A stretch of 64,000 nt of DNA from Methylosinus sp. PW1 (GCF_000745215.1 NZ_JQNK01000008.1:434001-498000), one strand, 5' to 3'. Shown: positions 54,451 to 63,857, numbered from the stretch's first letter. Notes: generated by a model not told the origin, from the letters alone. Numbers and translations are program-made.

Positions 54451-56426
54451 CGCTTCTCGCCATGTTGAGGTAGATGTCCGATCGCCGCTTCCACGGACGC
54501 GCGAGGCCAAACAAGATTCTTGTTGCGGCTGACGTACGTGACGGGTTCGATGCTAGCCGCCGCAAGTTTGGTGCGAACGTCGATGTATTTCCACCCGCAT
54601 CGATGGGCGATTTCGTTGGTGAGGATGTACTCGCGACGAAAGGCATCGACTGCCGTCCAGTCCAGCTTGTATTGGGTGGAGCCGTTGGTCGACAGGAGGC
54701 CTGATTTTATGAAGCCGGAGATTGCCCCTTTTGTGGAGTTTAGATACGCGGCGGCCTCGTGGACGTACATGCGTCCGCGTTCTTTTCCGTCGTGGATGGT
54801 CGTCGTAGCAGTTAGGAATGGAGTGAGTTCTGACGAGTCTACGATGTAGAGGGAGGCAGTCAGAGCGGAATTGCTCGGCGAGGGCTTGGCGACTACGCGG
54901 AGGCGCCCGTCGATGATCGCTTGCAAGATGCCATACCAATGAGGCCGAGCCACGGCGCCCCGTTTGACAGCCTTGGATAGGAGCGTCGCATTCTTTACTT
55001 CGAGAACGGAGGAGGCTTTGGACGTTATCGTGTCGATAAATGCATCTGCGCTTGTACGGGAATAGCATATGCCACCTGCGAAGTCCGCCACAGGGCGAGA
55101 ATGCCGACGGATGAGGCCATTCTGCACCAGATCGTCGAGGGCGATCGAATCAACCCCGAGCCGCATCCGGAGCTGTCGTGCGCTGTAGAGGTCTTGACGC
55201 TGATCGACGATGGCGGCGATCTCGTTGCGGTCGACGAGAATGATAGACAAACGAGCTAGGGAGTTCCGCTCGGACCATATGAGACCACTCTTAGCCCAAC
55301 GCGAAATCAAGCGAACGTTGAGATCAAACTCCGCGGCGGCGCGTCCGATGTTGACGATGGCTCCGTCCGGACGTTGCTCGGCTCGGCGGAGAATGACGCC
55401 GGACTTAGCCATGTTTTCGTTGATCAGGTCATGAAGCGCATGCTTGAGAGCGGGTGCGAGATAGGCATCGCGGGCGAGTCCCATGATCGGTCCGAGTTCC
55501 TTGTGCTTGCCCCAAAATCCGACACGTTGCTCGGATCTTGCGCGCATGTCGTCGGCAAGTGCATGGAAAGCGCAAGGCCAATCGAGAATGACGCGACCGG
55601 CTTGGGCGAGGACATTCGGTGTAAGCTTGTCGTCGACGGTTCTCACCGGCCGAGTAATCACGCGCGGAGCGCTGGGCTCGGTGGCAATCGCGGAGCCGAG
55701 GGCGATCACGAGTTCGAAGATTTCGCCATTGTCTAGATCCAAGCAGCCAAGAGCAGGGGGAACAGCGGACAAGGCACGGTTGTTGTGGCGCCGATCTGGG
55801 TGAACGAGATCAACAACGAAGTCGAGCGCATCGGCGTCGGCGGTGTCGATTATGGGCTGGCGATATTCGCGCAGGTCTACGCCGCAGTGCTCGCAATATG
55901 CTACGCCGAGCGTCCACCTCCAGCCCAGCCCTTTTCCGCAGGACGGGCACTCCGAGATCAGAACCTCACGGCTTTCTGGACAAAACGAAAAGACGCGCAA
56001 ATCCCAGATCGCGCGTTGGTGAGATGACACGCACAGGGAGGAGGGCGATACTCGTCGACGCTTGACCTCGCGGTAAATCGAGCGGACCGGCGTGCCGAAG
56101 AAGTTTATGAAAGTGCCCTTGGGTCTCCCTTGAATCTCGACCCGGGGATGGCATCGCATTGTGATTTCCGCGGACGCCGTGCGGAGGAGGGAAGCAATCT
56201 CCTGTGACTTGCCGATATGCGTTGTCGAGATCGCTTCAGGAACAAGGGTGTGAATGCCGGCGACCTTCAAGGCTGGCGCGATGCGATCGAGCCCGTGCTT
56301 TGCGACGTTGCGCGCAAGCAGTCCGACGAGGGACTCACCGGGGATGGGCGGATCGCAGAACGGCAGACTACGGCAAGAATCCTGCGTCTCGGCAAGCTTT
56401 GCGAGGATGCTAGCGTGCTGTGCCAT
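54447..56426 (-). CDS. tniQ: TniQ/TnsD-family target-selection protein
   Basis: 659 residues, larger than most TniQ. The N-terminal TniQ domain has FCDPPIPGESLVGLLARNVA and DLRVFSFCPESREVLISECP, and a zinc finger CPSCGKGLGWRWTL...CEHC. From about residue 340 there are repeated winged-helix/HTH-like segments (FDLNVRLISRWAKSGLIWSE; YSARQLRMRLGVDSIALDDL; YVHEAAAYLNSTKGAISGFI). Such C-terminal DNA-binding repeats occur in TnsD proteins that recognise a fixed attachment site. AAGGAACGATC precedes the ATG, 9 nt after tnsC. Confidence 0.85.
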   Translation of the reverse strand: MAQHASILAKLAETQDSCRSLPFCDPPIPGESLVGLLARNVAKHGLDRIAPALKVAGIHTLVPEAISTTHIGKSQEIASLLRTASAEITMRCHPRVEIQGRPKGTFINFFGTPVRSIYREVKRRRVSPSSLCVSSHQRAIWDLRVFSFCPESREVLISECPSCGKGLGWRWTLGVAYCEHCGVDLREYRQPIIDTADADALDFVVDLVHPDRRHNNRALSAVPPALGCLDLDNGEIFELVIALGSAIATEPSAPRVITRPVRTVDDKLTPNVLAQAGRVILDWPCAFHALADDMRARSEQRVGFWGKHKELGPIMGLARDAYLAPALKHALHDLINENMAKSGVILRRAEQRPDGAIVNIGRAAAEFDLNVRLISRWAKSGLIWSERNSLARLSIILVDRNEIAAIVDQRQDLYSARQLRMRLGVDSIALDDLVQNGLIRRHSRPVADFAGGICYSRTSADAFIDTITSKASSVLEVKNATLLSKAVKRGAVARPHWYGILQAIIDGRLRVVAKPSPSNSALTASLYIVDSSELTPFLTATTTIHDGKERGRMYVHEAAAYLNSTKGAISGFIKSGLLSTNGSTQYKLDWTAVDAFRREYILTNEIAHRCGWKYIDVRTKLAAASIEPVTYVSRNKNLVWPRASVEAAIGHLPQHGEKR

Positions 56427-56435
56427 GATCGTTCC

Positions 56436-57455
56436 TTAGGTTCTCTCTTTGATGGTCTTGAGATCCCGGGCGCCGAGCATCCACGGATCATGGTCGGTGA
56501 TGTCGAGCGACATCGCCCAGTGGCGCGTCGCGAGACTGAGATCCTCGCGGTCGATGGTCTTGGAGCCGCGGCGGATCGCGTATTCGGCAGCGGCCTCCGT
56601 CAGGCGTGATACGTCGCCGATGACTCCTTTGGAGACGTCGTAGTAGCAGGCGAGAAAGTCCTCGCGCGTCAGATTCTGCGGCTGCGGGAAGATGCCAGAG
56701 TCGTAGTAGTGGCCGCCGAGCGCGAAGACGTATCCCGCGAACAATTCGAGTTCATTGGGGACGGAGATGTCGAGGGGGTCGAGCTTGATCGGCGAGGTGC
56801 ATCTGCCTGCAAACTGCGGATTATTCTTCGCAGAGATAATCCGACGTGCTTCGTAGGTGCCGATGACGGCAATCGGGCAAACCCCGGCGTCGGCGAGGCG
56901 TTTGAGTGTTTCGCTGACCGACCATGCGGTCTTGATCGAGCCGTCGGTGTGGACGAGATGATGGATTTCGTCGAGAGCGAGGAGCTGCACGCCGGCGATT
57001 TTGAGCGCTGTTGCCGCAGCGTACATGATTTGCGCGTCCTTGAGGTCATTCATTGGGTCTGCGACGCGCGCGCGGCGCCCGCGTTGGCGTCCGAGCATAT
57101 CGGCGATCACCTCAATGGGTAGGCCGTTCTCGCCGAGTGCGTGCAGAATGTCGGCGCCGAGCGACTTGACAGTGGCTTTGGCGCTGAGGGTCACGTGCAG
57201 CACCGGGTGTGGATTGTGAGCGGGGATATTCTCCTTGACGACGATTTTGGCTCGCCATGCGTCGATGTTCGTGGACTTACCCGAGCCCGATGGTCCAATG
57301 ATCGGCAAAATTTTCTGCGGCTTTCCGATCGTCTTCCGACCGATCGCACGCAGTCGATCCATACGCTCGAGCGCCTCGGTAAGACGCGGATGCTCGATGA
57401 GAAACGACTTTGCGGCTGTGCCGAGCAGGTTCAGTCGTTGTGAAGCGTCCGTCAT
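56436..57455 (-). CDS. tnsC: TnsC/TniB AAA+ transposition regulator
   Basis: 339 residues. Walker A IIGPSGSGKS (54-61), Walker B VQLLALDEIHHLVHTDGS, a sensor PIAVIGTYEARR and DVSKGVIGDVSRLTEAAAEY are all present. The protein assembles on target DNA and bridges TniQ to the transposase. Its ATG overlaps the tnsB stop by one base (TAATG). Confidence 0.9.
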   Translation of the reverse strand: MTDASQRLNLLGTAAKSFLIEHPRLTEALERMDRLRAIGRKTIGKPQKILPIIGPSGSGKSTNIDAWRAKIVVKENIPAHNPHPVLHVTLSAKATVKSLGADILHALGENGLPIEVIADMLGRQRGRRARVADPMNDLKDAQIMYAAATALKIAGVQLLALDEIHHLVHTDGSIKTAWSVSETLKRLADAGVCPIAVIGTYEARRIISAKNNPQFAGRCTSPIKLDPLDISVPNELELFAGYVFALGGHYYDSGIFPQPQNLTREDFLACYYDVSKGVIGDVSRLTEAAAEYAIRRGSKTIDREDLSLATRHWAMSLDITDHDPWMLGARDLKTIKERT

Positions 57456-59689
57456 TATTTCTTCTCCTTGGTTTTGTCGTTGACACCGGTGACCCAGGAC
57501 AGGCTGCTGATCGCGCTGAGATTGAGTGATGCGAACGCCTCGTTGACTTTGGGGAACGGATCCCGCGAGGCCGTTTCCGGCTCGGGCCTCGGGGGCGTCA
57601 CCGGACGCGTATCCGGCTTCTTTTTCGGCTTGCCCCCGTTGCTGGATTTCTTGGCGCCGCGGCGGGGGCCCTTCTCAGGGAATCCGCCGTCGTCGCGCGT
57701 TTGGAGCGTGACCTGCATCGCGACGTCCGCCGGTCCGAGGCCGTTGGCGGTTGGCGTCGCTGTGACGCGTTCCACGGTGTCTCCGGACAAGGGCTTGGGC
57801 GGATGCATGAGGCGACGCTTGTTCCGAATCCATTTGTATTTGGCGTCGCCTGCGGCCCTCTCGATCTCGACGCGTAGCTTGTCTCGCGCGAGCCACTTCT
57901 CCTTGTCCGATTGGAAATTCAGGTTTTCTTTCTTGGCGTATTCCCGGATCCTGTCGGCGTCAGCGAACGACAGGGCCTCGGCGAATTTGGAGTCGACGTT
58001 CGGCAGTCGGGCGTATGTCCGCGTGCGATCGTTCCACACGTTGATCGCGGCGGCATCGGACGGGTCGTATTTGAGCTTCACGCGCGCCGTGGCGCTGCCG
58101 ACTCGACGCTTGCGGATAGGCGTATCCACGCCCAACGCGTCGAGCAGTCGCGAGACCTCATCCTTGTCGTGAAATCGCATGCCCCGAAATCGGATGCCTT
58201 CACGGGAGAGCATCGCTTCGCCGTAGGCCCCGTACGCGGTCCGGAGTACCGAGAGATCGTCGACAAATGGCCGGCCGCCTTTGTCGCCGGGCGCGTTTTT
58301 GGACTCCTGCCACGCGCGCGCCGGCGCCATGCCGATGCCTCTGTGCACACGCATCTGATAGGTGTTGCACAGGAATAAGCGTATGAAGGCGTGCAGGGAC
58401 TCCAGTTCGACGCAGGCATCCTTCTTCGGGTCGAGATCGAATTTTTTCATAAGATTCGGAGGAAACGGGACTCCTCCTTGGCACTTGTGGAGGAGGCCGC
58501 TATTCAGGGTTCCGAAGATTCGCTCGCCGATCGCCTTGTATGGAGGCGTCGCGACCGGCGCCCATTCCACCGAAATCCCGGCGTCCTCGCACGCGTCCTG
58601 GAATGACACGCCGACCTGCTCCTTCGCGTTGTCCACGATGATGCAGTTAGGCTTTCCCCACCCGTCATAAGGCTTCAGTCCGGGCTGTTCAGCGAGCCAG
58701 TATTGTTTAGGCCGATTACACTCGTACAGTGCGCGCATCGCGGTGTACAATGACGGCGGTTCGAATGTCACCACTATCGCGAGGACCATTCGCGAATGGA
58801 CGTCGATGGCGGCAGTGATCGTCGGCCGTCCGAGAGGAATTCCTCGCTCGTAATCGAATACCCAAACGTCGGCGATCGTCGAGTCGATCATCACATATTC
58901 GAGGATTCGCTCGGCGAAAATTCCCGGGGCCGTTCCGCGGAATCGCTCGCGCGCTTCGCGAGGCGTGGTTTTGGCGGCCCAGTTGTCGTGATTTTCGGCG
59001 GCGCGGATATGCGCGCGCGTCGTCTCTTCGTTTGGAGGCGTCAGATCCTTCCAGCCCTCGAACTGGCGGGACGCGCGTCTGTTGGTCTTATCGATAAATT
59101 TCACCAGCCACGCGTGCGCTTGACCATAGTCATGCGCGCGTTCGGCATAGTACCATGCAACGGTGCGCGTCATTATCTCGGCGACGCATTGATTCATTTT
59201 GGGCTGGCGCGGTACTTTTCCACGCCGGCTGGCGATGGCCGCTGTGGTCTGGCGTCCTTGATTTAGGTATGCGTAGATCGCGCGGCGCAACATCGCTTTT
59301 TTGGGCTTGAACTGGATCCCCCGAGCGCGGGCGATTGGCGCGGTTCTCTCGATGAATTGCTCAAGCTTTTTGTCGGATTTCGACGTTGGATTTTCGAGCC
59401 ATTTTCTGACGTAGAAAATCTTCGCGCGCGCCTCGTCGGAGGCACCGTCCGGAGGAATCTCGGCGATGGGATTCGGCTCGTCCCGCCCGCGCGCGTTGCT
59501 ATGCGTCGCGACGCGGCGGAATTTTCCGTCGGCGATGAGCTGCCCGATTTCGCGCTCGTCGAGTATCGTCTCTCCGAGCGTATCGTCTCGCACGAAGAGC
59601 AGGCGGTCGCCCGCCAGCTCGCGGGCGACGCGGAATCTGCCGCCTGGCATATCGATGATCTCGCCTGTTTTAATTCTCAGGGAAATCAT
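57455..59689 (-). CDS. tnsB: TnsB, DDE transposase of the Tn7-like element
   Basis: 744 residues. Catalytic D269 (EYVMIDSTIADV), D353 (CIIVDNAKEQVG) and E389 (YKAIGERIFGTLN). N-terminal helical DNA-binding domains occupy 90-240. A Mu-type beta-barrel and a long Lys/Pro-rich C-terminal tail (from about 690) may contact TnsC. It starts with an ATGA overlap with tnsA. It cuts and joins the 3' ends and should bind the GATARGAGCGAYTCA-type repeats. Confidence 0.92.
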   Translation of the reverse strand: MISLRIKTGEIIDMPGGRFRVARELAGDRLLFVRDDTLGETILDEREIGQLIADGKFRRVATHSNARGRDEPNPIAEIPPDGASDEARAKIFYVRKWLENPTSKSDKKLEQFIERTAPIARARGIQFKPKKAMLRRAIYAYLNQGRQTTAAIASRRGKVPRQPKMNQCVAEIMTRTVAWYYAERAHDYGQAHAWLVKFIDKTNRRASRQFEGWKDLTPPNEETTRAHIRAAENHDNWAAKTTPREARERFRGTAPGIFAERILEYVMIDSTIADVWVFDYERGIPLGRPTITAAIDVHSRMVLAIVVTFEPPSLYTAMRALYECNRPKQYWLAEQPGLKPYDGWGKPNCIIVDNAKEQVGVSFQDACEDAGISVEWAPVATPPYKAIGERIFGTLNSGLLHKCQGGVPFPPNLMKKFDLDPKKDACVELESLHAFIRLFLCNTYQMRVHRGIGMAPARAWQESKNAPGDKGGRPFVDDLSVLRTAYGAYGEAMLSREGIRFRGMRFHDKDEVSRLLDALGVDTPIRKRRVGSATARVKLKYDPSDAAAINVWNDRTRTYARLPNVDSKFAEALSFADADRIREYAKKENLNFQSDKEKWLARDKLRVEIERAAGDAKYKWIRNKRRLMHPPKPLSGDTVERVTATPTANGLGPADVAMQVTLQTRDDGGFPEKGPRRGAKKSSNGGKPKKKPDTRPVTPPRPEPETASRDPFPKVNEAFASLNLSAISSLSWVTGVNDKTKEKK

Positions 59690-60414
59690 CGCGGCGACCT
59701 CTTAGCGTCGCAGGATCTATCGACCAGAGTGACGGTGGCCTCGGCCCACCGGCGCGGCGGAGTATCGAGGTCGACGTGCAGGAGCCGCTGGATGACGAGC
59801 GCATGGAGGCGCGCCCATCCGTCGGCTCCGTCGCCCAGCAATTGCGCTAGGTTGCCCATGGTGGCGGGGCCTCGCGCGCTCATGTGCGCGAGGACGTCGA
59901 GAGTCTGCTGCGTCGTGACGACCGCCGGCTGGTGCGCGCAGACTCTGCGGGCGTTTCGGAATCTTGGCTCTCGCCGGATTTCGACGTCGGTCAAAATTCG
60001 AAATCCCCACCCCAATCCGGCGTACACCTCCTTCGCGAGACCGATTTTCTCAAGGTACTCTTTCTTAAGCACCTCGCAGGCACGCTTGATCTCGACGATC
60101 TCGACCGACCCGTCGGCCCGCGTGATCGTAGCGTCCGGGAGATAGATCAGCGGATTCTTGGCGCCGACATCGATCTCCAGCCGGTGCGGTTGCGCCATAT
60201 AGTTAGCGACGTCGGTATCGGCGTCGCAGACGAAAAAGTGATCGCGCTCAGCGCGGGCCTCCCAAGGCTGCGAGCGACCCGTCTTGCTGGAATGCCATCT
60301 GCCGGTAGGAACCGTGCGCCGACCGGTGATGATGAATCTGATCGGGCCGCCCGAATCCGATTCGACTAATCTCGCGGTCCGGCGCAGGAGGTCAGAGATG
60401 GGAGCGTCGTCCAT
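59686..60414 (-). CDS. tnsA: TnsA endonuclease of the Tn7-like element
   Basis: 242 residues from ATG 60414. The restriction-endonuclease-like core has E52 or E56 (WEARAERDHFFVC), D94 (YLPDATITRADG) and the E108-x-K110 pair (IVEIKRACEVLKKEYL). The C-terminal winged-helix part follows. TnsA makes the 5' cuts that allow cut-and-paste transposition. The start overlaps the stop of the small upstream ORF (TGATG). Confidence 0.85.
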   Translation of the reverse strand: MDDAPISDLLRRTARLVESDSGGPIRFIITGRRTVPTGRWHSSKTGRSQPWEARAERDHFFVCDADTDVANYMAQPHRLEIDVGAKNPLIYLPDATITRADGSVEIVEIKRACEVLKKEYLEKIGLAKEVYAGLGWGFRILTDVEIRREPRFRNARRVCAHQPAVVTTQQTLDVLAHMSARGPATMGNLAQLLGDGADGWARLHALVIQRLLHVDLDTPPRRWAEATVTLVDRSCDAKRSPR

Positions 60415-60557
60415 CACGCCCACCCCTCGATAATGTCCGAGACGTCGGGATCGATGTCGTCGTCGGCGAGATAAGGGAAGTCGTCGCCAGCGGTATGCGC
60501 GATGAAATCGTCGAGTTCCTCGTCCGTGAAGACGGGTCCAAAAAAGCGGTCATCCAT
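60414..60557 (-). CDS. Acidic 47-residue protein upstream of tnsA
   Basis: MDDRFFGPVFTDEELDDFIA ... DDDIDPDVSDIIEGWA: very acidic, with GGAG 7 nt before the ATG and a one-base overlap with tnsA. Too short for most gene callers. Unknown function. Tight coupling suggests it belongs to the transposition operon, perhaps as a regulator of TnsA. Confidence 0.6.
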   Translation of the reverse strand: MDDRFFGPVFTDEELDDFIAHTAGDDFPYLADDDIDPDVSDIIEGWA

Positions 60558-60756
60558 CAGTGTTCTCCGGCCATACGGGATCGTTCGCTCGGACTGGTGT
60601 CCGGGCGTGGGTTCGCGTTTTTTGGAGGCCGGAAAAAAAGCTCTTGCGATCGCCGCGGGGAGAGACGATCGTCAGGTCGCTGATTCCGTCGACGTCACCA
60701 CCGTTCGTGATGGGGCAGATGGTGACGTCGATGCCGGCCACGGGCGGTCCTCGCAA
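60550..60756 (-). CDS. Possible 68-residue protein (TTG start)
   Basis: Reads GIDVTICPITNGGDVDGISD, LTIVSPRGDRKSFFSGLQKT and ends RANDPVWPENTDG, overlapping the 47-residue ORF by 8 nt. The frame is closed by a TAG about 20 codons upstream and has no ATG or GTG start, so the TTG is a guess. Codon use looks coding. Family unknown. Confidence 0.4.
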   Translation of the reverse strand: MRGPPVAGIDVTICPITNGGDVDGISDLTIVSPRGDRKSFFSGLQKTRTHARTPVRANDPVWPENTDG

Positions 60757-60949
60757 GGGGGCCGCCTTTGTCGTATCGGGGGGCTCGCTAGCTCATGTGG
60801 ATTCCTCCTCCGCTAAATGTCTGACTCCGGAGGACGATCGACGCTAGGTGCCCTGCGAATCACTCGTCGCCGGAGAGGGGCTGGTCATCCATCGGGGGAG
60901 ATCGGAAGATCCGGAGATTTCTCGCTTTTCGGGCGGGCGGACGTGCGAA

Positions 60950-61237
60950 TCACTTGTCGGGATTCGATTCCGGCGGGGGTCGCTCGCAGGGCGTTTTCGC
61001 CGCGATCGTCGGCCTGCGAATGATTCGCGAGAGCGGGAAATCGGCGACTCGACCGCATCGAGGATGGGCGCGGGTCCGTCGTTCCGCCTCGTCGAGCACG
61101 GCGCGCGCGATCGCGTGTATCGCCGCCCGCGCCGCGGCGCGAAAAGTGGCGTCGCCGAGTCTTTCACGCACGCGCCACAGACGGGCCATCACATCGTCGA
61201 AGAGGTCGGCATCGGGGCTCGCTTGATCTCCTTTCAT
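60950..61237 (-). CDS. Hypothetical 95-residue protein
   Basis: MKGDQASPDADLFDDVMARL then ATFRAAARAAIHAIARAVLD: helical, alanine-rich N-terminal half, basic C-terminus. GGGAGGAATCA precedes the ATG, the best ribosome site in the area. Its start overlaps the stop of the 51-residue ORF upstream (ATGA). Unknown function. It might be the first stable gene upstream of the tns operon. Confidence 0.55.
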   Translation of the reverse strand: MKGDQASPDADLFDDVMARLWRVRERLGDATFRAAARAAIHAIARAVLDEAERRTRAHPRCGRVADFPLSRIIRRPTIAAKTPCERPPPESNPDK

Positions 61238-61389
61238 TGATTCCTCCCGTCGTCGTGGAGCGGGGCGTCGGCGAGATCCGCTGGCGTCGGCCCGTCTCCC
61301 GCGGCGATGCAAGCGAGGTCGTTCGCGAGGGCGCGGGATTTGACGAGCATCCGGTCGCGGTGGTCGGCTATGAAGTGGATGTGAGGCAC
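61234..61389 (-). CDS. Hypothetical 51-residue protein (GTG start)
   Basis: MPHIHFIADHRDRMLVKSRA ... DGPTPADLADAPLHDDGRNQ from a GTG with GGAG 7 nt upstream. Its stop overlaps the next start (ATGA), implying a two-gene operon with the 95-residue ORF. No family recognised. Confidence 0.5.
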   Translation of the reverse strand: MPHIHFIADHRDRMLVKSRALANDLACIAAGDGPTPADLADAPLHDDGRNQ

Positions 61390-61446
61390 CGGTAAATCTC
61401 CGTCGTTCGCGCCGGCGAGACGCCGGAGCGGGGCAAATGGGTGGCG

Positions 61447-61611
61447 ATGCCGATCCCCGCGGATGGCGGGGATCGGTTGAGGATTCGCGAAGGGGGAGGG
61501 CCTTGGCAGGTGGGGCGCGATCAGGTGCTCACGGAAGGCAAGGTTCCGGTGTGGTGGCGACGTGGCGCCGAGGACGGAACATTGCAATATCGCGTGAGCA
61601 AGAACGCCTAA
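61447..61611 (+). CDS. Hypothetical 54-residue protein or fragment
   Basis: MPIPADGGDRLRIREGGGPW, then VLTEGKVPVWWRRGAEDGTL and YRVSKNA before TAA. The frame is open and protein-like for another 17 codons upstream (SVVRAGETPERGKWVA), so it may be the end of a longer, truncated gene. Family unknown. Confidence 0.45.
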   Translation: MPIPADGGDRLRIREGGGPWQVGRDQVLTEGKVPVWWRRGAEDGTLQYRVSKNA

Positions 61612-62470
61612 GCGGTCTGCTCGTAATCGAGGCATCCCGCGTAACCACTGTCGGCAGGCTGCTCCACGGCATGGAGAAAGACGGGCTCGACGTCATCGAG
61701 ACCGTGGTTGAGCACATGCCGCAAGCCGCGACCAAGAGAAATTGGCCGACATCTTTGATCGCGCGGAAGTCGCGCCGTCCGCTGCGGGCACGTTGTCGGC
61801 CAATCGGGGGCTCAAGAGCGTTGGCAGCGGAATATTCGGCAGCTTTTTTTGTATTGGCCTCAAGGCCTCTGGATTACATGTAAGGAGACACAGATCAGAC
61901 ATTTACGCACGCTCACGGTAAGAGCCACCCAGTAATTGATATGCTGGGAGCTGGATTGAGTTGCAGCAGTATGGCGGTCTGGGTAGGAGCGAGTGCTTTG
62001 TTCAAATGAACTCGGCGGAGAAGCGGATACAAAGTTTTACGGACTATGCCTACTATGGAAAAATACCTGGCCGGAGAAATGTCCATCCGAGAGTTCGGCT
62101 CTGCTGATCGACGGAAGAGTTTACAGAGCGGATACCGCGGGTCTCGCGCAGCAAAGTCGCTCGAGGAGCTTCTCCCTATTGCCTTGACCTCTCGGCTTTG
62201 CCAATTGCCGACCATCGACGATTCATCGTCCATGAACGCGGCAATGGCGAAAGGCTGATTTGGGCATCCGATATAGAGACGGCCGAGATCGGGACGTCTA
62301 GGCGAAGAAATAGAGTTCCGGGACCGTGACATAAAGATCACGGATAGGGAGGCCGGCGGAGTATATTCTCGACCAGTACCGTGAGAAAATATCACTGCCG
62401 ATCGGGAAGAACGCGCGAGAGGTTCGAATTTTCCTCTCTCCGCGAATTCCTCGCGCCCGGGCCGTCCCGG
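61612..62470. other. 859-bp stretch with decayed coding traces
   Basis: From 61620 a frame reads LLHGMEKDGLDVIETVVEHM-PQAATK. After a shift near 61740 it continues LADIFDRAEVAPSAAGTLSA, so a frameshifted gene of unknown type may lie here. From 61850 on the base composition is clearly more AT-rich, and neither strand offers a convincing gene. GAGAGG/CCTCTC near 62411-62432 forms a small hairpin. Confidence 0.4.
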
Positions 62471-63703
62471 CAGGGCCGTTCAGTTCTCTATACTTTATAG
62501 CGGACGGGCGATTCCCGTCGCGACGGATGTGTGAATCTATAGGCGACAACCCGAATCGGAGGTTGTCGCATGCAGGTGTCGCTTCTGGAGATTTTGCGGG
62601 ACATTCCGGATCATCGTCGCCGAGAAGGCAAGCGGTTCGATCTTTCGACGGTGCTGCTCTACGCGATCATCGCCATGGTCGGCGGCGCCAATTCTTATCG
62701 GCAGATGCATGAGTTCATTCGCGCGCATCGTCTGCGATTGAACGACGCCTTCGGCCTGAAGCTGCCCTACACGCCATCCTACACCGGTCTGCGGCTGATC
62801 CTGCAAGGCGTCGATCCGGCAGCGTTGGAGGCGGCGTTTCGACGTCATGCCGCGAGCATGCCGGCGCCGCCCGCCGTGCAGGGGCTGACGGCGATCGCCG
62901 TCGACGGGAAGACTCTGCGCGGCAGCTTCGATGCGTTCAGCGACCGGAAGGCCGCGCACATGATGTCGGCGCTGCGACACGCCGATCGGATCGTGCTCGC
63001 GCATGTGATGGTCGCCGAAAAGAGCAATGAGATTCCCACCGCTCCGGAGCTGATCGAAGCGCTGGGATTGAAGCGCTGCCTGTTCACGCTCGACGCAGAA
63101 CACTGCCAAAAAAACTGTTCGAACGCGTGATCGCGTCCGGCAATCACCTGCTGACGCAGGTGAAGGACAATCAACCGGGCCTGCGTCGCCGGCTCGAACT
63201 CGGCGCGGCGGGCCGCAAGCCGAGCGGCTCTGCGACGAGCCAGTCGAAAGGCCGCAACCGCTGGGAGACGCGAAAGCTTTCTGTCTTTCCAGCGAAGGCG
63301 TGGTTCCGCCATACGGCGTGGGAGCCGCTCATAAAGACCGTGCTGCGGCTGGAGCGCACAATCTACCGCCGCGATCCGGCGACCGGTCTTTTGAAGCAGA
63401 CGATCGAGACCGTCTATTGGGTGTCCTCGGCGACCGGCCCGACGCCCGAGCGTTGGAACGAATGGATCAGAGGCCATTGGCGCATCGAGAACGGCAGCCA
63501 CTATGTGCGCGACGTGGCGTTCGCGGAGGACGCTTCGCGCATTCGCAAGAACCCGGACATCGTCGCGCGGCTCCGCTCCTTCGCCTATAATCTCCTGCGC
63601 GCCGATGGTTGCGACAACATCAAGAACGCCAGATGGCGCGCCGCTCTCAATATCCGAGCTGCCCTCGAAATGGCAGGGGCTCGTTAAGAACTGCACAGCC
63701 CTG
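62471..63703 (+). mobile_element. ISAs1-family element
   Basis: The inverted ends CAGGGCCGTTCAGTTCT (62471) and its counterpart ending CACAGCCCTG (63703) enclose 1233 bp. A perfect 10-bp direct duplication GCCGTCCCGG flanks it (62461-62470, 63704-63713). It contains one transposase gene broken by a frameshift. Confidence 0.93.
62570..63687 (+). pseudogene. ISAs1-family transposase with a frameshift at an A-run
   Basis: The first frame (62570-63130) has LLEILRDIPDHRRREGKRFD, LLYAIIAMVGGANSYRQMHE and AIAVDGKTLRGSFDAFSDRK. It ends HCQKNCSNA after a run of seven A (63107-63113). One base back, the second frame continues ERVIASGNHLLTQVKDNQPG to GHWRIENGSHYVRDVAFAED and ALEMAGAR. Eight A would give QKKLFERV in one frame. 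So this is either a single-base loss or slippage-dependent expression. Confidence 0.9.
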
Positions 63704-63857
63704 GCCGTCCCGGGCTCCGCGCGAATCCATCCGAATCTCCGGGTCCGGAGCGGAATCCGCGCCGCCGGAGCCCGTCGCAGGGGACGGATTCGCTGGGGGA
63801 TTCGAAGGGGAGTGAATGACGGTTCCGATCGCCCGCGCCTGCATCCGCCGTGCGGAT

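Noticed and set aside
61177..61184. ACA followed by GACGG as the right end and duplication of the Tn7-like element (matching GACGG at 52992-52996)
   Set aside because: An 8-base coincidence in coding sequence of the 95-residue ORF. The sequence inside it does not match the left end, and joining the flanks does not restore the integrase frame.
52997..61389. CRISPR-associated transposon (CAST)
   Set aside because: No cas5/6/7/8/12-like protein, no direct-repeat/spacer array and no short guide-like array were found near tniQ or elsewhere in the window.
62405..62440. tRNA-like T-arm (GGTTCGAAT in a GAGAGG/CCTCTC hairpin)
   Set aside because: No acceptor, D or anticodon arm can be formed upstream and no CCA or discriminator context is present.
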